Below are positions 1 to 12,869 of a stretch of DNA of 64,000 nucleotides, in pieces. The notes under the pieces were generated by a model. It did no database searches. It was given only the letters and a program-made list of their open reading frames with translations, and was not told the DNA's origin. Position numbers and translations under genes: made by a program. Each line of letters begins with the position of its first letter. Positions within the stretch are counted from its first letter, which is position 1. The stretch lies in NCBI GenBank assembly GCA_028671895.1, contig CM053794.1:20446501-20510500 (forward strand), given 5' to 3'. The stretch is from Oenanthe sinensis. Its lineage: Eukaryota > Streptophyta > Magnoliopsida > Apiales > Apiaceae.

Positions 1-231
1 TAACTAAATACAAGAAAAATATCTAAATACAACTAGGCTATTAAACAAAAGACTGAAACTTCATATTATTTTTGTGAGTTCTTATTGCCACTAGTATTTT
101 TATGTACACATGCCTTTTGAAAATCAACAACTTAAAGCTCTCTTTGTTGCTTAGTCTTTATACTTACCCATATGACACATGAAACCGACCAAACTCCTAC
201 TCTGTTTCACAAAGTATTTTCATTCATATAC

Positions 232-264
232 ATTCCAATCAACAAATATGTCTATTATAAAATC

Positions 265-305
<41 letters not shown>

Positions 306-944
306 ATATATGTAAAAAAATCATCCAATATGACACAAAATCGTCAACGATATATAAAAACCATCATATATGGTCAAAACGCCACAAAATTGGCACTGCC
401 TTGTAGAGGATCGCATATGATACTAAAATTGTTCAAAAAATCATATTTGAAAGACTTGAAAACAGATCTGAATGATATGAAAAAGATCTTAAAGATATAA
501 AAACAGATCTAAAAATATTAAAGTTAAACTTTTAAAAATATAAATTAGAAAGATTAAAATATAAAAATATTTTTCTCATATGTAATAGAAGAGGATTTTT
601 GGAATTAGGGTTGAAGGAGAGTAAGAGGGGGCAAGAGAGGGAGGGGAGAAGAATTTTTTTTTTTTTGGTTTGGCGTGACTTTATAAATGATCAAGTTGAT
701 TGTATCATGTTGCCAAATATAAATATAGAAGTTTTTAGTGATGTTAATAAAATTATCGAAATTAATTAAATATAGAACCGAAGAGGTAAGGTTAAATTCT
801 AAAGTCGTCTTTTTTTTTTTATTGCATATACTTACTCGTAGATAAATTATATCAATGTATAATAATCCGGGAAGAAGTTTCTTTCATTCATAAAACTTAT
901 CATCTAACCAAAGGACATGAAAATGTCCCGAAAAAACTATCATA
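232..944. repeat. Dispersed repeat, copy 1 (upstream of ALMT)
   Basis: Two blocks recur downstream of ALMT. Block A (about 232-640) contains the phrases 'gacacaaaatcgtca' and 'ttggca..', a run of 'gatatgaaa..gatct' motifs and an 'attagggtt' purine-rich end. Block B (about 823-944) contains 'atacttactcgt', 'ataatccgg' and 'atctaaccaaaggacat'. In this copy the order is A then B; at 9.3-10.0 kb it is B then A. No target duplication or terminal motif identifies the element class. Confidence 0.6.
268..302. repeat. (TA)n microsatellite
   Basis: An uninterrupted run of TA dinucleotides over about 35 bases. It lies at the start of the dispersed repeat copy at 232-940. Confidence 0.9.
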
Positions 945-2672
945 ATTAGTATTTAGTTGAGAGAAAAAAAATTTAGAATTCATATTTCAAATCCATAAAA
1001 TATGAGTTTTTAATATTCTAAAGGTGAGTTTGATGGAGAATCAATTTTAATTTTACTATTTTCATCTATATTTATATAATTACATGTAAATGTTTAATAT
1101 AAATTGAAATCAATGACTCAAAAATATATAAAAATAATAATTAAATTAATATTTTAAATTAACTAAAGTTAATGGCACACAAATATTTAAAATTAAATAT
1201 ATTCATTCCAACACTCAATCAAATATTTTTACCAAAATTTTTTGAAAAAATAATATGTCAACTGTGTCACCCGGTTATAGATTCCAAGAGCATGTCATTC
1301 TCCGAACCAAACGGCAATAATATAATGAATATATATATTAGTTTGACTTTTAATACTGTTAACTACCAAATATATAGTGAAAATCTGGAGTCTGAGTAGC
1401 TCGGGTACTAGAGGTGTGGCGATCCATTAGGAATTGCATCATCGTAAATTAGGATAAAATCTCTAGTGTGTTATTCTCTTTACTTTTTTGCTTTATATTC
1501 CGCACTTTAATTTGTTTACGGTTGTGGTAACAAATTTAAAAAGCAGAAAGTAAATTCAAAAAGGCTAAACTCAAACTTTAGAAGGTGACAAGCTATTCAA
1601 TCACTCATTCTAGCTTATCTTACCGTGACATAGACCTATTATAGACAGAACCACCTAAGAACAGTTTGCTTCGGTTTCGAATCATAGTTTAATTTCTAAT
1701 TAATTTTTTTATAATTTAATTATCGTATTTAAAAATTATGAGTAATACTTTTAAGGCTAATGAAATCATCGTTTAAAAAATTCTCTTATTTCAGAATCTT
1801 GAATGTTCCATGCTAGATCGAAAAAATTTCAATGATTTTATTTTAAACTTTTCACTTTCATATTTTAATGAAAGACTTACCTCAAATTCTAACATATTTA
1901 ATTTCATATTGACAAGGAATAGCCTAAAGATCACCGAACCATTTTCAAAATTTTGGTAAAGCAGTATTTTAAATTTTTATCATGAAGAAAGTTATTATAG
2001 TTAGATGTAAAATAATTAATTTTTAGCTAATTATATTAACATATATTATTTATTTATTATATATAATATTTAAACGGTCTGGTCTGAATTAGCCACTAAA
2101 TATTTTTTACAAACCATAACGAAACTATTTAATTCTATACGATCTAGATAACCGAACAATTAATAATGGTTTTTTAAATTGCATTTTAAGTGGTTCGGTT
2201 TGTCTCGGTCCAATCCAAAATCGTGATTTAACTCATTGGGTGAACACCCTGTAAAGGACTCTTAGAGATATACTAATCAATATACTAACTGATGAGGAAG
2301 TTTATTATTTATATTATTTTTAAAAAAAACGAGAATCTAAAGTACACACAATAAAGAAGTTCTCTACTTGTACAATTTAAAATTTAATAAATTAATAATT
2401 ATTTAAACAATCCAACCATACAGATATTAATTTTACATCAAAATAAATCAAGTACAAAGGTTCATATAATATATTAATTTGGATCTATAAATTTATAACA
2501 ACAAGATTATATACACATGTGTCGTTGAATATATATATAAAGAAATAAATAATACTATTTAAAGGTGATACTCCACTCCTTTAAATTTAATGAAAATTTG
2601 TATATATTGTTATTTTGATATAAATATTTTATTCGTATAATTGAATGTTTTAAAAAAAACTAATAAAATATA

Positions 2673-2910
2673 CTCTCACTGTCCCAAAATAATAGTCATT
2701 TTGATTTTTTATATGTGGTTTAATGTGTAAAAAAAGCTACTTATATGTATTATTTTTACGATTTTTTTTCTGAATAATAATTTAAATATTATATTTTTAT
2801 TCAAAAAATGAAAATTGAAAAAAATTATATATATAAGTAGTGTTTCTTTACACCTCAAATCAAATTACGTAAAAAAAATCAAAACAATTATTATTTTGGC
2901 ACAGAGTGAA
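2673..2910. mobile_element. Stowaway-like MITE
   Basis: About 238 bp with imperfect terminal inverted repeats. The left end reads ctctcactgtcccaaaat; the reverse complement of the right end reads ttcactctgtgccaaaat. This matches the Stowaway (Tc1/mariner) terminal form in which a CTCCCTCC-like start runs into cccaaaataata. The left side is flanked by TA at 2671-2672; the right TA is not preserved. It encodes no protein. Confidence 0.7.
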
Positions 2911-3462
2911 ATGCGCTGTGAAATTCTGTATGGCACTAATAATGAACTTCTCAGTTCTCTCCTAACCCTATTTTTAAAAATGATTTAGAAGATTTTTGGA
3001 CCTGCTCTAAAGTTGGGATAGACATTAGACACAGAGATGGAACTTGAGTATCTCCACAACTTTCAAATTTGAAATTCAAATTGTGAATTGATCCGAATGA
3101 AAATGTGAGATTATCATATGACAGACAGTACATGCAAAGTAACGAAAAACAAATGTAAAATATGCGAACAGCGCCGATCGTACAACAAACACGTCGGAGT
3201 CCGTGCATCCAGGTATATATTACATATATAAAGTACAACAGAGTACAAAATGCAATAGAAAAGCAGCAGAATAAAGTAAAAAGACAGTGCATGTGGCTGT
3301 AAAATAGGACATTTGCTGCATTTATTAAAATATGCCAGAGCTGAAAGACTCATTTCATTGCACAATGGAATCCAGCTTGCTTTTATGATATATATAGATA
3401 TCAATGACTTAAACTTAACAATTTGTTGGTATCTAAATTTAGGGTTCTTTCTTATTGTAGTT
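2911..3462 (+). promoter_or_regulatory. Probable ALMT promoter and 5' leader
   Basis: The 550 bp between the MITE and the ALMT start codon hold no gene of their own. A polypyrimidine tract ending in 'tattgtag' just before the start codon (3449-3460) looks like a 3' splice site, so the 5' UTR may contain an intron. No TATA box could be assigned with confidence. Confidence 0.35.
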
Positions 3463-6400
3463 ATGGCTGCTAAGTTAGGATCCTTTAGATACAATTTTGT
3501 AGAAAAAAGAGAGCTTATGAAATTGTTATCTGGTAAAAGAGGATCCTCAGAGATTTCTTCAACTGAGTTTTATATAAACAGCAATATAGAAAAAGAAGAT
3601 AAGGGTTTTGTTAGTAAAAAAGTTGCAAACTTTTGGAAGAATTTAAAAGATGTTGTTGTTAAAGGTTTTGAGATGGGTCGGGCTGACCCGAGAAAGATTG
3701 TGTTCTCTGCTAAAATGGGATTGGCTTTGGTGCTTATATGTTTCTTGATTCTCTGGAAAGCACCCATTAAAGAATTGAGTTTACACTCTGTTTGGGCTAT
3801 ACTTACTGTGGTTCTGGTATTTGAGTTCAGCATTGGTATGTGTCCAAACCCTTTTGATTTTCTTTGTTTTGATTTTGGTAAGTGTTAGTTTTTTGATCTG
3901 TACTATTAATTTAATGATATGTATAGTTGAGGTAAATTGATAGGAGAATTTGAGGTTATGGTGCTTTCGTGTATATTGATGGATTTTGTTACTGTATAAT
4001 ATTGTATGTACAATTATCTTGCGATTATAGCATTGATGATTGGTTACAGTCAGCATTATTAGTGAACAACTTGATTATTAGTTCTTTGGTTACCAACTCA
4101 ACGAAAATTGTGTTAAGAGGCGGATATGTATACCATGTTTATGTTTCAATACAGTTTCTCACTCAAAAATCCTATTTCTTTTCGGTTTCAAGAATTGATC
4201 ATCAGGAGCCTGCTGTGGGAAAATATTCAACCTAAGTCTCCAAATTAAAATTTGAGAATATTGGGGTTCCCATGGTTGAAATTCTAGATTACTGACTTAA
4301 AGAGCTCATTTCATGTGTTAATATTGTAAGACATGAAAAAGCATTGTCAACTTGGTTGGTTAAGCATGGCGATTACATGCTCATTCCCTATAACTTCTCT
4401 TTCGGGTTTATCATATTGTAAAAGGTATATTGTCATCATATGTAAATATTAGAGAGGCAGGGGATTCTAAATAATGTTTTCCTGTTATGTTAATTGATTT
4501 TAAATTTTGAAATCATATAATAACTTCGTTTAACCTTTTGGCCCAACAATATAAATTACTGGGACTAATATATGTACTTTGGGTTCCATACTTATTAACG
4601 ACTGTTTATTGAAGATTATAAATCCCAAAACTTGTAACATATAACATTTGGAAGATACTGTTAGTTTGGTTCATAAAATTGCAAAATTAATTACAATTTA
4701 GCACTTTATGTTAGTTGATCCTGAGAATATGAATCCAAATAATATATCTCTTTTCTAAGATGTGTGGTTATGTTCTGTTGCAGGAGCCACATTAAGCAGA
4801 GGATTAAACCGTGGATTGGGGACACTATCAGCTGGGGGGCTTGCTCTTGGGACGGCACGGTTATGTAAATTGGCTGGAGACTGGGAAGAATCTGTCGTTA
4901 TTGTCAGTGTATTTATTACAGGTAATAATTGTTTCCGTAATTTTCTTTTCTCCAATGACACTTGGATTTTGTTTTTGATTAACTAGTTTTTCATCAAGTA
5001 TAGTTTTCTTATTTGTCTTTTTTTTTTCTCTTGTTAGGTTTTTGTGCCACTTACGTGAAACTGTACCCCACATTCAAGCCATGTGAATATGGTTTTAGGG
5101 TCTTCGTATTGACATATTGTTTTGTTATGGTATCCGGCTATCAGATGGGAGATTTCTTCCATACAGCAATAGACCGCTTCTTGCTCATCGCTTTGGGGGC
5201 TGGTGTCAGTTTGGTGGTTAATATCTGCATCTACCCTATTTGGGCTGGAGAGGATCTGCACAATTTAGTAGCAAAAAACTTTACCCGTGTTGCTGATTCT
5301 TTGGAAGGTTAATAGACATTTGAATATATTACATTTGATGAAAGAGGAATTTTGTAAAAAAAAATAGTGCTCATGTCAAATTTGTATGTTGCTTTGTGTG
5401 AACTAAATAATACCCTGATGAACACCTTGACTAGTACACAAGCGCGAGATACATGTATATATAATGATTGACCATGTGTAGCAATTGGTATCACCTATGA
5501 CTTGCGATATTTATTGATTCTTTAAATCTTCTCTCAGGCTGTATCAGTGGTTATCTTCATTGTGTTGAATATAAGAGGATCTCTTCAAAAATTCTTACTT
5601 ACCAAGCTTCTGACGATCCAGTGTACAGTGGCTACAGATCAGCTGTGGAGTCTACCAGCGAAGAGGATGATCTGGTAACTATCTGCTGATTGTGCACATT
5701 TTAATATTTCTTTGAAAACTCATTCATATTTGCAGTTGGGTTTCGCTATTTGGGAGCCGCCTCATGGTCCTTATAAAATGCTTAAATACCCCTGGAAAAA
5801 CTATGTCAAAGTGGGTGGCTCGTTAAGGCATTGTGCATTCATGGTCATGGCATTGCATGGATGTATACTCTCCGAAATACAGGTTATATACTTTCTCTTT
5901 TATTTCTTTGGATAGACACTGCTTAGATAAATGGATGACACACTCAATATGTGATGTGTATAAAATTAAGACCCCACTGAATGACAGTCAAATAGTTGTC
6001 GGGATCTTTTTTGAAGGACACATTCTGGATTCTATACTTCGAGCCATTTAATTGGCACTAGAGTTTTCTCGCACGTGATATTCTGTTGAACTCCCTTCTA
6101 AAATAGTTATGTGCTCAAACATCTGAACCCATAAGAACTTTAAACTATTGTAGGACCTGAGATTCTAGTGATTCTTAAGAGCATAAATATATAAGTTCAG
6201 TAGGGATGGATTTGCAGGGAAGGAGTCACACATATGCAAGAGTATGTGTTGGCCTACCTTGAACTTTTAAACAAAACCACTACTGTAGTTTATAGCGATT
6301 TTTTGAGTAATTAGCAGTTTGCACCCCTTTTATTTGGGTCTCTTTTGAATTTAATGTATAATATAAGAGCAAGCCCAAGAGCTTCCCTAAATGATGTCCC

Positions 6401-8321
6401 AATTTAAAATTTAGGGAAGTTGACAAAAAAGTACTCCAACAATGTCCTAGTGATTCCTTAAACACTAGGACACTCTCTTCCTTCCATATTTTTAAGGAAC
6501 CTCACTGTTTTATAATAAATTATTACAAACACTCTCTTTCTCTCTCTATTACATATTGTATTTTAATGATGAAAGATACTTTTAATAATAAAATATCAAA
6601 TATGAAATGAGTATAAGGAACATTATTGGAGATTAAATTAGCTACCCATGTCCTAAACTACCAGGATCTAATTTTTTATAGTATATTTAAACAATGAGTT
6701 AGGACATTGTTTAATTATAGAATTGTGATATAAGTATTTAAATCTTTGTATTAATTTAATTATTTTAGTCTTAGACAATATAATGCCAATGGAACACTAA
6801 CATTATTAAATTTGGTAAAATAAATAAAGACTTAATTTAAAAAAAAATCAAAACTTTCAATAATCAATTGCTTTAATTTTATTGTCACGCATAAATCATA
6901 ATATATTATAGATTTCCAACCCAACATGTATAATACAAATTTTTAATGAACTATTAAATTATGAATATTATTAGTATAATGTTCGCTAACATTATCATTT
7001 TGAATGACAAAAAAATTCTAAGCAAAATTTAGCCCACCCTGATTTTAAATAGCTGACTCCGCCCCTGACAATGTGGTATACTTTTTAAATGTTATTTTTT
7101 ATTCCTATCACTTATCATATATACTAGTTTTTATCTCGTGCTATGTACGGATCGAATTTTTTTAATATTTTAATATTTTCATATGATTTAAATTTATTTT
7201 TATAATAATAATTAAACTCTATTTAATATTATATGTATATATTTTTATATAATTTTCTATATACTCTATTTGTATTTGTATTTTAATAAAATAATGTTTG
7301 TGTGTTTTGTTTAGAGATGTATTTTAGTTAAAAGATTAATGTGAGATGTGTTTTAATTTGTAAAATATTAATGTTTAAAAATTAAGCTCAATAATCTATC
7401 AATTACCAGGTCCGAATACCGACAAACGACCGATTACCAAACTTTTAATGTTTTGATTTTAATAATACAGTATAGAGATGCCTAAATGAGATATGCAAAC
7501 TCGTGACACATGAACATGATATTGGTCTACTTGCAATATTTTCATTTCATGTGTCCCGCTATTTACTTATTAGGATATTTATTAATATTTCTGCAAGTGT
7601 TATTTCTCATATAAGTGGTCATCTATGGAAAATTATTGAATTCACTTTTACGTAGGCTCCAGCTGAGAGAAGACTAGTTTTTCGCGATGAACTTCAGAAA
7701 ACAGGTACTGCAGGTGCCAAAGTATTACGTGAGATTGGACATAAATTAGAAAAGTTGGAGAAGTTAGGAGCCGTGGATATACTTGATGAAGTGCACGAAG
7801 CAGCAGAGAACTTGCAGAAAAAGATTGATAAAAAATCATACCTTCTTGTCAATTCAGAAAGCTGGGAAATTGGAAAACCAGCAATAGTACTAGAGGATCC
7901 TCAAGATTTTCAAACAACAGATAATGACGAAAAAAGATTTCCAGAATACAAGTCTCCCAATGAAACTGTGCTAGATCTTAGCTCACTCCAAGGCAACTGG
8001 GATTTCAGCAAATCTATCATGGATGACGAATCCAACACAACCGAAAGCTTCAGTAAAAACAACTCTGCAGCTTCTAACGAAGAAGAGTCCAAGACTTATG
8101 AAAGTGCCAGTGTGTTATCTTTGGTAACATTTGCATCGCTTTTGATCGAGTTTGTTGCAAGGCTCCAAAATCTTGTTGATTCATTCGAAGAATTGAGCGT
8201 CAAAGCAAACTTTAAGGAAGCTAATGATGAGTTAGTTGAAGAAGTAGAGGTTATGAGCCTGTGGACCAGGTTTTCTAAGTGTTTCAAATCTAAGAAAAGA
8301 GAAGACTCTTTATTAGCTTAA
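3463..8321 (+). CDS. Aluminium-activated malate transporter, vacuolar ALMT9-like clade
   Basis: Six exons join in frame into a 576-residue protein: 3463-3835, 4784-4921, 5038-5307, 5538-5674, 5736-5882 and 7656-8321. All introns are GT-AG. The start MAAKLGSFR matches the N-terminus of Arabidopsis ALMT9-type proteins. A charged N-terminal tail (residues 1-78) is followed by about six membrane segments from residue 80, including the family signatures DPRKIVFSAK, SVWAILTVV, FEFSIGATLSRG and IYPIWAGEDLHNLV. The cytosolic half has WEPPHGPYK, HGCILSEIQ, KIDKKSYLLVNSE and, near the C-terminus, TYESASVLSLVTFASLLIEF. Family members of this clade form malate/anion channels in the vacuolar membrane, acting in osmotic and stomatal control; substrate here is inferred. 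No stop or frameshift was seen, so it looks functional. The last intron (5883-7655) is long and repeat-rich. Confidence 0.95.
6355..6730. repeat. Possible non-autonomous repeat inside ALMT intron 5
   Basis: Starts with 'agagcaagcccaagagc' and contains repeated 'gtccta' and 'aggacat' motifs in opposite orientations (for example near 6443 and 6698). This is typical of short inserted elements. Termini and target duplication could not be fixed. Confidence 0.3.
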
Positions 8322-8410
8322 CTAATGTTGCATAAAACATTGATGGGTTGCTTTCAGTGATGGTGGTATATATTTATAAACTTGCAAGAACAACTGTACA
8401 AGCCAATTAT

Positions 8411-8640
8411 GTGGCTGTTTGGGGTTTCTTAAACTTAAAATAAGTAGCTTATTTTATTTTTATTTTTTACATATTTTCATAATTTTTTTAAATATAAATA
8501 TTTGTTTTAGAATTTTAAAATCAAATATTATCTTCAAAATAAAAAATAAGTTACTTATTTTCAGAAAAAGTACATACATCCCTACTTTTTCTGGAAATAA
8601 GGGCTTATTTCCAGAATTTAAGTGGTAGCCAAACAGTCCC
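8411..8640. mobile_element. PIF/Harbinger-like MITE, 230-bp family, copy a
   Basis: Exactly 230 bp flanked by a 3-bp direct repeat TAT (8408-8410 and 8641-8643). The left end reads gtggctgtttgggg; the right end, reverse-complemented, reads gggactgtttggctacc. The interior is palindromic around 'aaacttaaaataagtagctt' and 'aataagggcttatttcc'. Same length and layout as the copy at 48678-48907. G-start ends with a TGTTTGG core and 3-bp duplications suit the PIF/Harbinger (Tourist) group. It lies in or just beyond the 3' UTR of ALMT. Confidence 0.8.
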
Positions 8641-8643
8641 TAT

Positions 8644-9335
8644 ATATAGCAAAGCTGTCAAAATCCATCTAATTTAAAGAGAAATACTTATCAATTATTT
8701 TGTGTTATAAAATGCAGTATTTGTACAATTTTATGTCTTAAACACACATAATTGCAGAGTTTCATTTCATTTAGACTTGCATATCATATCTCCAAAATAA
8801 GTATAATACACTACAGTAATACAAATAAATTTACATAGCAAAAATAAATGCAAATCAACATACATATATTGCAAGAACAAAAATAATACAAATGCAAATA
8901 ATTACTGTCACAAATATTCATATCGGAAGTGCTGAGCTTACAAAAATGGTAAATTGTACTTGTGGTTCTCTTCTTCTGGACGCCTCCATAGCTTAATTAT
9001 TAATCAGAAAGAGCGTGAGAGTGAGTTACAAATTATATTTCTATAACATTGTTTTTATAGGGAAAAATAGATGCTGCAGAACTAGTTCATGCCTTCACTT
9101 CATGCATGTGCGTATTTTAATTTTTATATTAAATTGAAATTTATATTTTAATATATAATTTTAAAATGACATTAACTATGTTTAACTGTTTAAGTATAAT
9201 TATATTTACCAAAAACAACATTTAAATACCCAATTATATTTATTACTCATTATTGATTTAAATATTCATTTACCTCTACTTTTACACTTTAATGCCTATA
9301 TAACAATATTTATAATTGATTATATATATATATTT
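8644..9335. other. AT-rich intergenic region
   Basis: No coding signal or recognised repeat. A purine-poor stretch around 8940-9120 could include the remains of an exon but shows no supported reading frame. Confidence 0.5.
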
Positions 9336-9970
9336 TGACTGTATATACTTACTCGTGGATAAATTGTATCAAGACACAATAATCCGGAAAGCAGTTTCTT
9401 TCATTTAAAACACTTATCATCTAACCAAAGGACATAAAAATGTCCCTGGAAATTTAAACAATAAGGTCTTAATGTCTGAGAAGATAACACTGAGAAGAGA
9501 ACTCCAATCAACAAAATACGTCTGTCGTCCAATCTAATACAGAAAACGCTAAAAAACACATCTGTAATTACAAAAAAAATAGAATAATAAGTGTCTAGTA
9601 TGTCTAATATAAATTATAATACATACACAATATATGAAAAAAATCATCTAATATGACACAAAATCGTCATTCAACAACATATAACAATCATCATACATGT
9701 TTCTAAACGCCATAAAAATTGGCATCACCTCATAGAGGAACATATATGATACCAGAATCGTTCAAAATATTCATATTTAAAAGATTTGAAAACAGATTTA
9801 AATGATATGAAATAGATCTCAAAGATATAAAAACAAATCTGAGAATTTTAAAATAAAACTTTAAAAAAATATATAGATAAGAAAAATTTTGACATAAAAA
9901 TATTTGTATCATGTACTAGAAGAAGATTTTGGAATTAGGGTTTAGGTCAAAGGAGAAGAGGGGGTGGGGG
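9336..9970. repeat. Dispersed repeat, copy 2 (downstream of ALMT)
   Basis: Same blocks as at 232-944 in the same strand orientation but in swapped order: block B (about 9336-9450) precedes block A (about 9500-9970). Shared landmarks include 'gacacaaaatcgtca', the 'gatatgaaa..gatct' run and the 'ggaattagggtt' end with a following G-rich run. The copies flank ALMT as diverged direct repeats. Confidence 0.6.
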
Positions 9971-10021
9971 GTTGATTCTATATTTAATATATAGAATTGT
10001 GCAATGTTGCATCCATATTTA

Positions 10022-10190
10022 GTGGGTGTCTGGGGTTCCATAAACTTAAAATAAGTAGCTTATTTTTTATTTTTTTTTACATATTTTCATATTTTTTTTA
10101 AGATAAATATTTGTTTTAGAATTTTAAAACCAAATATGAATTTACTTTTTTCTGGAAATAAACCCTTATTTCCATAAGTTGCATTCACCC
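10022..10190. mobile_element. PIF/Harbinger-like MITE, copy b (deleted)
   Basis: Starts gtgggtgtctggggtt, then follows the same 'cttaaaataagtagctta' interior as copies at 8411 and 48678. It lacks the middle segment with the long 'aataaaaaataag' tract, and its right end is degraded at about 10190. No clear target duplication. Confidence 0.65.
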
Positions 10191-12028
10191 AAATATGACA
10201 TTCGAGTTGTACTTTTTATTTTAGTGTCATCTATCTCTATTTCCATACTATTATATACTGTAATAAATAAACATGATTTTTTTGTAGTTATTTGATTAAC
10301 TATAAAAAAATATAAAATGACCGTTTGATCTTTTCAGTTAATTATAGAAAAAACATAAATTGTCATATTTTCTCCTTAAATATATTTATTATAAATAACT
10401 TTGAATTATTATTAAATTAACTGTCTAATTAACTTATTATCACCCAATTATTTAATAATTTACATAAAATAAGAAAATCTGTTATATAACCATAGAAAGA
10501 ACATAGACCAGCGGATATATTTTTTAAATATTAAATATATATATTTATATATATATATATATACTATATTTATTATATATGCCGGGTTTTGTTCATTAAA
10601 ATATTTTTAAATGGAGTACAAATGTTAAATCTATATATCTTACATTATCTTATGCAATAGTTTTATTGTCTAAGACTCGTTTCGGCGATACCTTGTAATA
10701 TATATTTAAGTTTCTTAATTATTTTTTTTTGGATTTGAAAATGTTCAAAATATGAGCGCAATTGAAATTCCAGAGTATACTTGTGCAATAGATAAATGAA
10801 TCTCACTTATCGAAACTTCAATTTCAAAAAACAAATTTACTTTTTTTTTTGAATTTACGTTATGTACTTTTCCCATTAATCCATAAGAGCATGTGTAGCG
10901 TCGGGGTCACTTCCCCTTCTTCACTGACAATTCCTTGTCACCTTACCCCGAAGTCGATTTATAAAAAAAGGGCCTCAATTCATTCTATGTTAAAGCTCAC
11001 TTTTCATATTTTGTAGGACTCCTTATATTGTTATTATAATATATATTTAATAAAATGATTTTATAATTTAATTTTAAATTTAATTTATTAGTGTTAAAAT
11101 TGTAACAATCAAATTAAAGTAATTAAAAATTTTAAAAATATTATTAAAATAAAAAACATGTCCCGTAATTAAAATGAATCATATTATTAAAAAACATGAA
11201 ATATGCAATCAAGGTTTGAACCTCATCAATTGGGTTTCGTTATTAGAACAAGTTAGGTTTAACTAATGTATCATTAAATTTGTCTCCATGGTTATTTTTA
11301 TTTTTAGCCCATATCGTTTGCCCTCAAGTTAGGCTAATGTGTCAAGATTTCATCGAAGTTAAAATTATTCTTTACAATACTCGGGGTTTGCATATTCTAT
11401 GATTTTGTTCCTTTATCTAGGATTTCGACATTAACACAAAGGTTTTATAGCTAGTCAATACTTATCGGCCCTACAAATGATATCGTTTTAGTGTAAAGTT
11501 TGTAGCCTACGCGAATTTTGTAATCGGTAATTGAGCTGTTGAGGAAAAGCACTTAGCAAAGAATGCATTTCTAACTAAATTAGATGGAATTTTGACGGAT
11601 ATATCTAAAGAATTAGAAAAATCCAGGTACAACAAGTTAATTTTTTATTATTTAGGTTCTCAAGTTTGGTATGTCGATCTTTAGAACGATATGATCTAGT
11701 TTTTGAACCTATCATTTTTTTATTAAAGATATATATGATTGCATCAGACAAAAAGGATATGGACAAAAAGAAGAAAGATAGAGCCAAAGATCTTGCGAGG
11801 TAAAAATAACAATTGTAGTACTTTTCATTTTTTGAGTGTTTTATTGATGTCTAATTTTTATAATTATTATATGGGGTACTTGTGATTTGGTATGTGTTTA
11901 GTCCATATTCATAACTAGCTATTCTCCTTTTAATTTTATTCTCTATTTTTTGGATTTAGTTCTATATCACACAAAAAGAATGAACTTTTAGATTTAGTTT
12001 TGACCTTTTGTTTTATGGTATTTATATA
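10191..12028. other. Intergenic region with short exon-like repeat modules
   Basis: AT-rich, including an (AT)n run near 10540-10565. From about 11590 there are short modules such as 'gacaaaaagaagaaagatag' (about 11758) followed by 'gcgaggtaaaaat', which recur at 23.1 and 23.5 kb on the far side of the gypsy insertion and inverted at 25.5 kb. No gene is supported. Confidence 0.45.
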
Positions 12029-12643
12029 TGTTACGGATTAAAAAATAGGTGTATTTAATAAGTAATTAATGCTAGACTTTGAAAGAGTTTCGAGATTTAA
12101 TGACTGCACTAATGTTTTATGACTAACTTGAGTCCTCGTTAACTGCCTACGTATCTCTCAATGGTTGTGAGTATCAAGCTAAAAAACGTAATTCTAATGT
12201 TGAGGGGTTAGACCCTTTATATAGGCGCATGAGGGCCTTGGAATCAGATTAGAATTAGGAGATTTGGTGGCCAAGTCTCCTAGTGACAAGGTTGTTGAAA
12301 CCTTTTAGAAATAAGGGTCCTCGTTGGACTCTTCTCACGTTAAGGTTTCTAGATCCTTCTAGGATGAGGGCCTTTAACAGGATTCTTGGGCCTTTACTGA
12401 GCCTTTATTAATTAATTACAGAATTAATTAATAAAAAAAAATTAATGGGCATATGGCTTCAACAAAGGTTGTGGGCTGGACTTACAAATCCAGTTGATCC
12501 TTGAATTACAAATCTAGTTGATCCTAGGGTTTATTTTCCTAGTTCGTTTTAAGGGCCCAAGCCTTTGGACCATACTAGGTCTAATAAATGAAATAATAAA
12601 TGCTATATTTATTATTTCCTCAGGGCTATTTTTATACATATCA
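12029..12643 (-). repeat. 3' LTR of the gypsy element
   Basis: 615 bp, homologous to 22481-23069. On the + strand it begins tgttacggattaaaa and ends 'catatca', giving TG...CA ends on both strands. Internal landmarks shared with the other LTR: 'ggggttagaccctttatata', an inverted 'ttaattaatta' segment and 'gggcccaagcctttggacc'. It carries a short extra repeat around 12485-12520 absent from the other LTR. Confidence 0.92.
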
Positions 12644-12662
12644 TTTGCCCCCAACTTTTGGG
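12644..12662 (-). other. Polypurine tract of the gypsy element
   Basis: On the - strand the bases just before the 3' LTR read cccaaaagttgggggcaaa, a purine-rich primer for plus-strand DNA synthesis in the expected place. Confidence 0.75.
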
Positions 12663-12869
12663 AAAACTTCGTGAGTTTTCGTAAAAGTTTCACAAAAGGT
12701 TTTCAGTGTCATATCGAGCTTTTGACTTGTTTCAGTCAATTTTATCTCGACTTATGGGCTCAAGCCTTGTCATCATTAATCCCTTTTAAAAGAATTAATA
12801 TTACATAAATTGGTCCCCCAAGGACTTTAATTTTAACAATTAAAAAATAGGAAATTTTTGAGATCCTAA

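Larger units (their letters stand above)
1..2672. other. AT-rich intergenic region upstream of ALMT
   Basis: No gene is supported here. The only ORF of any length (1172-1399) is AT-rich and resembles no family I know. The stretch holds a TA microsatellite near 268-302 and a dispersed repeat at about 232-940 that recurs at about 9336-9970. The remainder is low-complexity A/T sequence. Confidence 0.6.

Noticed and set aside
1172..1399. 75-codon ORF in the AT-rich 5' region
   Set aside because: Composition follows the flanking A/T-rich DNA and no motif or neighbour supports it.
3313..3888. Longer upstream start for ALMT and read-through of the first intron
   Set aside because: The 50 extra N-terminal residues are hydrophobic and unlike ALMT, whereas MAAKLGSFR matches the family start; the end past 3835 reads into an intron with a clear GTATGT donor.
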